A stretch of 64,000 bases of DNA, from positions 434,001-498,000 of the forward strand of contig NZ_WMEZ01000001.1 in the NCBI RefSeq assembly GCF_009856415.1, read 5' to 3'. The position numbers and the translations under genes were made by a program. This document shows positions 60,712-64,000 of this stretch, piece by piece. Source of the DNA: Halobacillus litoralis. GTDB taxonomy: Bacteria; Bacillota; Bacilli; Bacillales; Halobacillaceae. Positions within the stretch are counted from its first letter, which is position 1, and the number at the start of each line of letters is the position of its first letter. Below the pieces are notes generated by a model, which saw nothing but the letters and a program-made list of their open reading frames with translations, searched no databases and had not been told where the DNA came from.

Positions 60712-61254
60712 ATGGGGAAAGAGGTATTGATCGTCATTGATGTGCAGAAGGCCGTCATGGAAAACGCGTATCAATGCGAAGAGAAAATCACGAATATGAA
60801 TCGAGCGATCCACCGGGCGAGAGAAAAGCAGATTCCAGTGATCTACGTTCAGCATGAATACCCTGAGGGTCCAATGAAACGTGGCGCCGAGGGGTGGCAG
60901 CTGCATCCAGATTTGGAGAAGCCGTTGGAACAAGATGCCGTGATTTTTAAAATGGTGCCGAACGCTTTTGTAAATTCATCGCTTAAGAAAACGCTTGATC
61001 GAGTGGGAGCGGATCATCTCTTTATATGTGGAGCGCAGACGGACTATTGTGTTGACTCGACTTCGCGAGGAGCGTTTGATCATGGTTACCGTGTTACATT
61101 GATTTCCGATGCTCATACCACTTGTTCGAACGAGCATTTAACTGCCGCTCAAATCATTGATCACACACAATATACATTAACGAACTTTTGGAGTGAAACG
61201 GCAACAATTGATTTGAAGTCTTCCCACGAGCTTGGCTGGGAGAAAGTGAAATAA
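60712..61254 (+). CDS. Isochorismatase-family cysteine hydrolase
   Basis: 180 residues. Catalytic triad D10 (LIVIDVQKAV), K80 (IFKMVPNAF) and C113 (GAQTDYCVDST), with the cis-peptide region before the Cys. Closest in look to nicotinamidase-related hydrolases that cut small amides such as N-carbamoyl compounds; real substrate unknown. Start: ATG 60712, GGATGTGAG just upstream. Confidence 0.88.
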   Translation: MGKEVLIVIDVQKAVMENAYQCEEKITNMNRAIHRAREKQIPVIYVQHEYPEGPMKRGAEGWQLHPDLEKPLEQDAVIFKMVPNAFVNSSLKKTLDRVGADHLFICGAQTDYCVDSTSRGAFDHGYRVTLISDAHTTCSNEHLTAAQIIDHTQYTLTNFWSETATIDLKSSHELGWEKVK

Positions 61255-61285
61255 CCATAAAAACCGAGACCGTTTTTATGGTTTT
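61255..61285 (+). terminator. Possible terminator
   Basis: CCATAAAAAC and GTTTTTATGG, perfect 10-bp arms, then TTTTG. The stem is A/T-rich, so strength is uncertain. Confidence 0.5.
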
Positions 61286-61334
61286 GTGACACGATAGCTG
61301 CCAAACGATCCGGGATAAGAAAGGAGCAGAATCC

Positions 61335-62399
61335 ATGTGGAAGGGAAATTCTCTGATTGATGTGCTGAACATTGATTATCCAATCATTCAGGCAGGCATG
61401 GCGGGGGGAGTAACGACACCCGAACTGGTTTCAGCGGTTTCGAATACTGGAGCGCTGGGGAATTTGGGGGCAGGGTATATGACCCCTGAGGCTATGGTCC
61501 AAAGTGTGAAGGAAATCAAGCGAATCACAAACCGGACCTTCGGTGTGAACGTTTTTGTCCCTCAAAACCCTCAAGCGACAGAGGAAGAAATAGCCGAGGC
61601 GAACAAGTGGTTAGAACCTTACCGCAACGAGCTAGGGATCGAACAAGAACCGACGCCTGAGCAGGACGTTGCTCTTTTTGAAAAACAAATCGAAGGACTG
61701 ATGACGGAACAAGTTCCCGTCGTGAGTTTCACCTTCGGGGTGCCGACGCGTGAAGTGATCAAGGATTTGAAAAAAGAGGAGATCGTTGTGATCGGTACGG
61801 CTACCACGGTGGAAGAAGCAATCATCAACGAAGAGTATGGAATGGATATGGTTGTCGCACAAGGAAGTGAAGCGGGCGGTCATAGAGGGACTTTTTCCGG
61901 CGCTTTCGATGATGCCATGATCGGTACGATGTCGCTCGTGCCTCAGGTGGTCGACCACGTGAAGATTCCTGTCATTGCGGCCGGTGGAATCATGGATGGG
62001 CGTGGGATCAAGGCTGCCCTCGCCCTGGGAGCTCAAGCCGCCCAGCTTGGAACAGCTTTTGTCACTTGTAAGGAGAGTGGTGCGAAAGTTCAACATAAAG
62101 AGGCGATTTTGAATACAAAGGAAACGGAAACCGTTGTCACTTCTGTTTTCAGCGGGAAGCCAGCAAGAGGAATTCGGAATTCTTTTATCGAGAAAATGGA
62201 AAACGGGGAAGGTCATCATCTTTTAGCATATCCTCTACAAAACACGCTCACAAAAGACATAAGAAAGGAAGCGGCCAGTCAAAACCGTCCTGAATATATG
62301 TCGCTGTGGTCAGGGCAGAGCCCCCGATTAAGCACGAGCCAATCCGCTTCTTCCATTGTGGAGTCGATTGTTTTTGACCTGGAAAACGAAAAAATGTAA
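61335..62399 (+). CDS. Nitronate monooxygenase
   Basis: 354 residues, FMN-dependent TIM-barrel of the 2-nitropropane dioxygenase type. PIIQAGMAGGVTTPELVSAVSNTGALGNLGAGYM, VVAQGSEAGGHRGTF with the catalytic His, PVIAAGGIMDGRGIKAALALGAQAAQLGTAFV. Detoxifies propionate 3-nitronate in characterised members. RBS GAAAGGAG. Upstream hairpin at 61255. Confidence 0.93.
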   Translation: MWKGNSLIDVLNIDYPIIQAGMAGGVTTPELVSAVSNTGALGNLGAGYMTPEAMVQSVKEIKRITNRTFGVNVFVPQNPQATEEEIAEANKWLEPYRNELGIEQEPTPEQDVALFEKQIEGLMTEQVPVVSFTFGVPTREVIKDLKKEEIVVIGTATTVEEAIINEEYGMDMVVAQGSEAGGHRGTFSGAFDDAMIGTMSLVPQVVDHVKIPVIAAGGIMDGRGIKAALALGAQAAQLGTAFVTCKESGAKVQHKEAILNTKETETVVTSVFSGKPARGIRNSFIEKMENGEGHHLLAYPLQNTLTKDIRKEAASQNRPEYMSLWSGQSPRLSTSQSASSIVESIVFDLENEKM

Positions 62400-62463
62400 C
62401 AGATCCTGGCCTCATTCATTGCTGTTTGCAGCGGAAAGATAAGTTAAGCTAGAGATCATGGTG

Positions 62464-62493
62464 AGAACCTGCATGTGTGGCAGGTTCTTTTTT
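62464..62493 (+). terminator. Terminator of the nitronate monooxygenase gene
   Basis: AGAACCTGC and GCAGGTTCT, 9-bp arms around a 7-base loop, then TTTTT. Confidence 0.85.
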
Positions 62494-62631
62494 AGTTCAG
62501 GATTTAGGCTGTAGCAAAAGTAGAAGGAATGGAGACTTGGAGTGATTTTTTATCATGTATGTAGAAGATTTCCATTTCTGCGTGGAATTCAGGAATCGAA
62601 TGATAAGAAAGCAGAACGGGAGGGGGATAAC

Positions 62632-63402
62632 ATGCTTGAAATATTTCAAGTTCATATGACGCCGTTTAAAGAAAAGAGAAAAGTACGTGTTTATCTACCT
62701 GAAGGGTACAATCCAAATGATAAAAAACGTTACCCTGTCATCTATATACATGATGGCCAGAACGTGTTTCGGGATTCTGATGCAATCGGTGGCATCTCAT
62801 TATCATTGGAAGACTACTTAGATGAGAATCGTTTGAAAGTCATTGTTGTAGCAATCGATCAGAACCCAGAAGAGAGAATCAATGAATACTGTCCTTGGAT
62901 CAATGGGGCCTACAGTGAACGAATGCTGGGGTATCCATGTAAACTAGGAGGTAAGGGGAAGCAATATATCGATTTCATTACGAAAGAGCTTAAGCCTTTC
63001 ATTGATCGTAAATACCACACTTTAACAGAGGATACATCCATGGTGGGAATATCCTTAGGTGGTCTGGTTTCTGTTTATGCCGCATGTAAATACCCGCAAA
63101 TCTATAAAAATGTCGTGGGTTTCTCTTCAGCTTTTTGGCGGAACCAGGAACAAATAGAAGAGCTGATTAAAAAATCGGACCTTTCATCAATCCATAGTCT
63201 TTACTTGGATTGGGGGGATCGAGAGGGGAAAGATGAAGAAATTAACAAAAGGTTCTATACTTCAAACGAGAGAGTTGCCCGTATATTAAAAGAAAAGGTA
63301 ACCGACTTTACATGTTCCGTCATCAGTGGCGGTACGCATCATTATACGTCGTTTAAAAGCAGGGTACCTCAAATATTTTCTAGTATTCAAGGAATTCTTT
63401 GA
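62632..63402 (+). CDS. Putative esterase of the D family (YbbA-like)
   Basis: 256 residues. Alpha/beta hydrolase: RKVRVYLPEGYNPNDKKRYPVIYIHDGQNVF, the nucleophile Ser in MVGISLGGLVSVY and a late His in SGGTHHYTSF. Family includes Fes/IroE siderophore esterases and B. subtilis YbbA; no siderophore gene is near. GGGAGGGGG sits 5 bases before the ATG at 62632. Confidence 0.83.
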   Translation: MLEIFQVHMTPFKEKRKVRVYLPEGYNPNDKKRYPVIYIHDGQNVFRDSDAIGGISLSLEDYLDENRLKVIVVAIDQNPEERINEYCPWINGAYSERMLGYPCKLGGKGKQYIDFITKELKPFIDRKYHTLTEDTSMVGISLGGLVSVYAACKYPQIYKNVVGFSSAFWRNQEQIEELIKKSDLSSIHSLYLDWGDREGKDEEINKRFYTSNERVARILKEKVTDFTCSVISGGTHHYTSFKSRVPQIFSSIQGIL

Positions 63403-63743
63403 AGCCTCGTAGCGATTGTCCAAAAGGCAGTTCACCCGTTTTTTCCACTCCCAACCATTCGTTATGATCCCAATCAAGCCGGTGATCGTACGTATGTAAG
63501 CTACAAAAAGTGGGACATCCTGAAGTTCAGCTGTAAATAAACCGGAATAGGCCGACCATGAATATTAAAAAGCTGCTGATCACACTTGTACTCTTTTGAG
63601 AAGGGGTTTTGATGAAATGTTTTCCCTTGACGATTCAGCTAATAAGTAATACTATATAATGGTAATAAGTATTACTTAGTATTAGTGCTGAAAGATTTAT
63701 ACAACGGAATACTCCGAAGTACAAACGACAAAGGTAGGTAAAA
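63403..63743. other. Intergenic region before the PadR gene
   Basis: Holds the promoter and operator of padR (63628-63678). An open stretch ending at 63538 (YDPNQAGDRTYVSYKKWDIL and a Cys-Lys end) has protein-like character but no start, so it may be a gene tail. Confidence 0.4.
63643..63678 (+). promoter_or_regulatory. PadR-type operator overlapping promoter
   Basis: Perfect 11-bp inverted repeat TAAGTAATACT/AGTATTACTTA, 14 bases apart, straddling a TATAAT at 63655-63660. A TTGACG at 63628-63633 could be the -35 with TACTAT (63650) as -10. Spacing and position fit autoregulation by the PadR protein encoded next. Confidence 0.6.
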
Positions 63744-64000
63744 ATGGGAAACTTCAGAGAAATGATGAAAGGGGTGCTTGAAGGTTGTGTGCTTGAGATC
63801 ATCAGTCGTGGTGAAACCTATGGCTATGAAATCACACAACAGCTACGAAAACTCGGCTTCACGGATGTAGTCGAAGGCACCGTTTATACGATTACCATGC
63901 GACTTGAGAAAAACAACCTTGTGGACATTGAGAAAAAGCCGTCCACTATGGGACCACCTAGGAAATTTTACACACTCAACGCTGCAGGGCAGGAGCATCT
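63744..64000 (+). CDS. PadR-family transcriptional regulator, 3' end outside window
   Basis: The frame is open to the window end, giving 85 residues. The winged-helix core LEGCVLEIISRGETYGYEITQQLRKLGF, then EGTVYTIT, LEKNNLVDIEKKPSTMGPPRKFYTLN, matches PadR-like repressors that sense phenolic acids, drugs or stress and regulate adjacent genes. AAGGTAGG before the ATG at 63744. A perfect inverted repeat lies in its promoter. The C-terminal sensing part and regulated genes are not visible. Confidence 0.88.
   Translation, partial: MGNFREMMKGVLEGCVLEIISRGETYGYEITQQLRKLGFTDVVEGTVYTITMRLEKNNLVDIEKKPSTMGPPRKFYTLNAAGQEH

Overview
The window looks like chromosome from a moderately halophilic, endospore-forming member of the Bacillaceae, most likely Halobacillus or a close relative (inference). 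Spore traits are a gerA-type germinant receptor operon, a CwlC-like lytic enzyme behind a candidate sigma-K promoter and a tiny Spo0E-like protein. Salt adaptation shows as an ectoine synthase gene. Gene style (strong AGGAGG sites, frequent GTG/TTG starts, ATGA overlaps, a SAM-I riboswitch, a cre box) is typical of Bacilli. No rRNA or tRNA gene and no CRISPR array was seen.

Layout. 1-3.6 kb: thiazole branch of thiamine synthesis (tenI, thiO, thiS, thiG, thiF), translationally coupled; tenI is cut by the window edge and has Asn where the family has its active-site His. 3.6-9.6 kb: accessory region with gene remnants, an Spo0E-like peptide, an orphan receiver protein, a GntP-type permease, a membrane protein with a long charged helix and two Ltp repeats, an A+T-rich orphan gene and three copies of one hairpin. 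9.6-16 kb: telA-type operon with an unknown partner, a lipoprotein, DUF4260, an aminoglycoside adenylyltransferase-like gene, a small IS1595/ISXO2-like element with 8-bp target duplication and a passenger gene, and a tRNA-dihydrouridine synthase. 16-23 kb: spore-type amidase with SPOR and glucosaminidase domains, then a signalling group (YkuI-like EAL, PAS-chemoreceptor, GGDEF).

23-35 kb: DUF4097-like lipoprotein, stand-alone ectC, a run of small membrane proteins containing a tandem duplication, two intergenic tandem-repeat arrays (20 and 21 bp units), a secreted type I pullulanase with cre box, an EamA transporter, GNAT, a FAD protein and a GldA-like dehydrogenase. 35-38 kb: SAM-I riboswitch and metNIQ methionine importer. 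38-49 kb: small membrane proteins, SDR, a lipoprotein gene separated by one in-frame stop from a DUF4367-like domain, a CaCA exchanger, a divergent Nramp-like transporter, a SecD-P1-like lipoprotein, APH kinase and GNAT.

49-64 kb: serine hydrolase, gerA-gerB-gerC, membrane-anchored PstS-like protein, RDD protein with SppA (as yteI-yteJ), ASCH protein, an isolated MurE homologue lacking the usual DNPR specificity motif, isochorismatase-family hydrolase, nitronate monooxygenase, esterase and the start of a PadR regulator with a palindromic operator.

Starts were chosen by Shine-Dalgarno spacing where several were possible; domain names come from motif recognition, not database searches.
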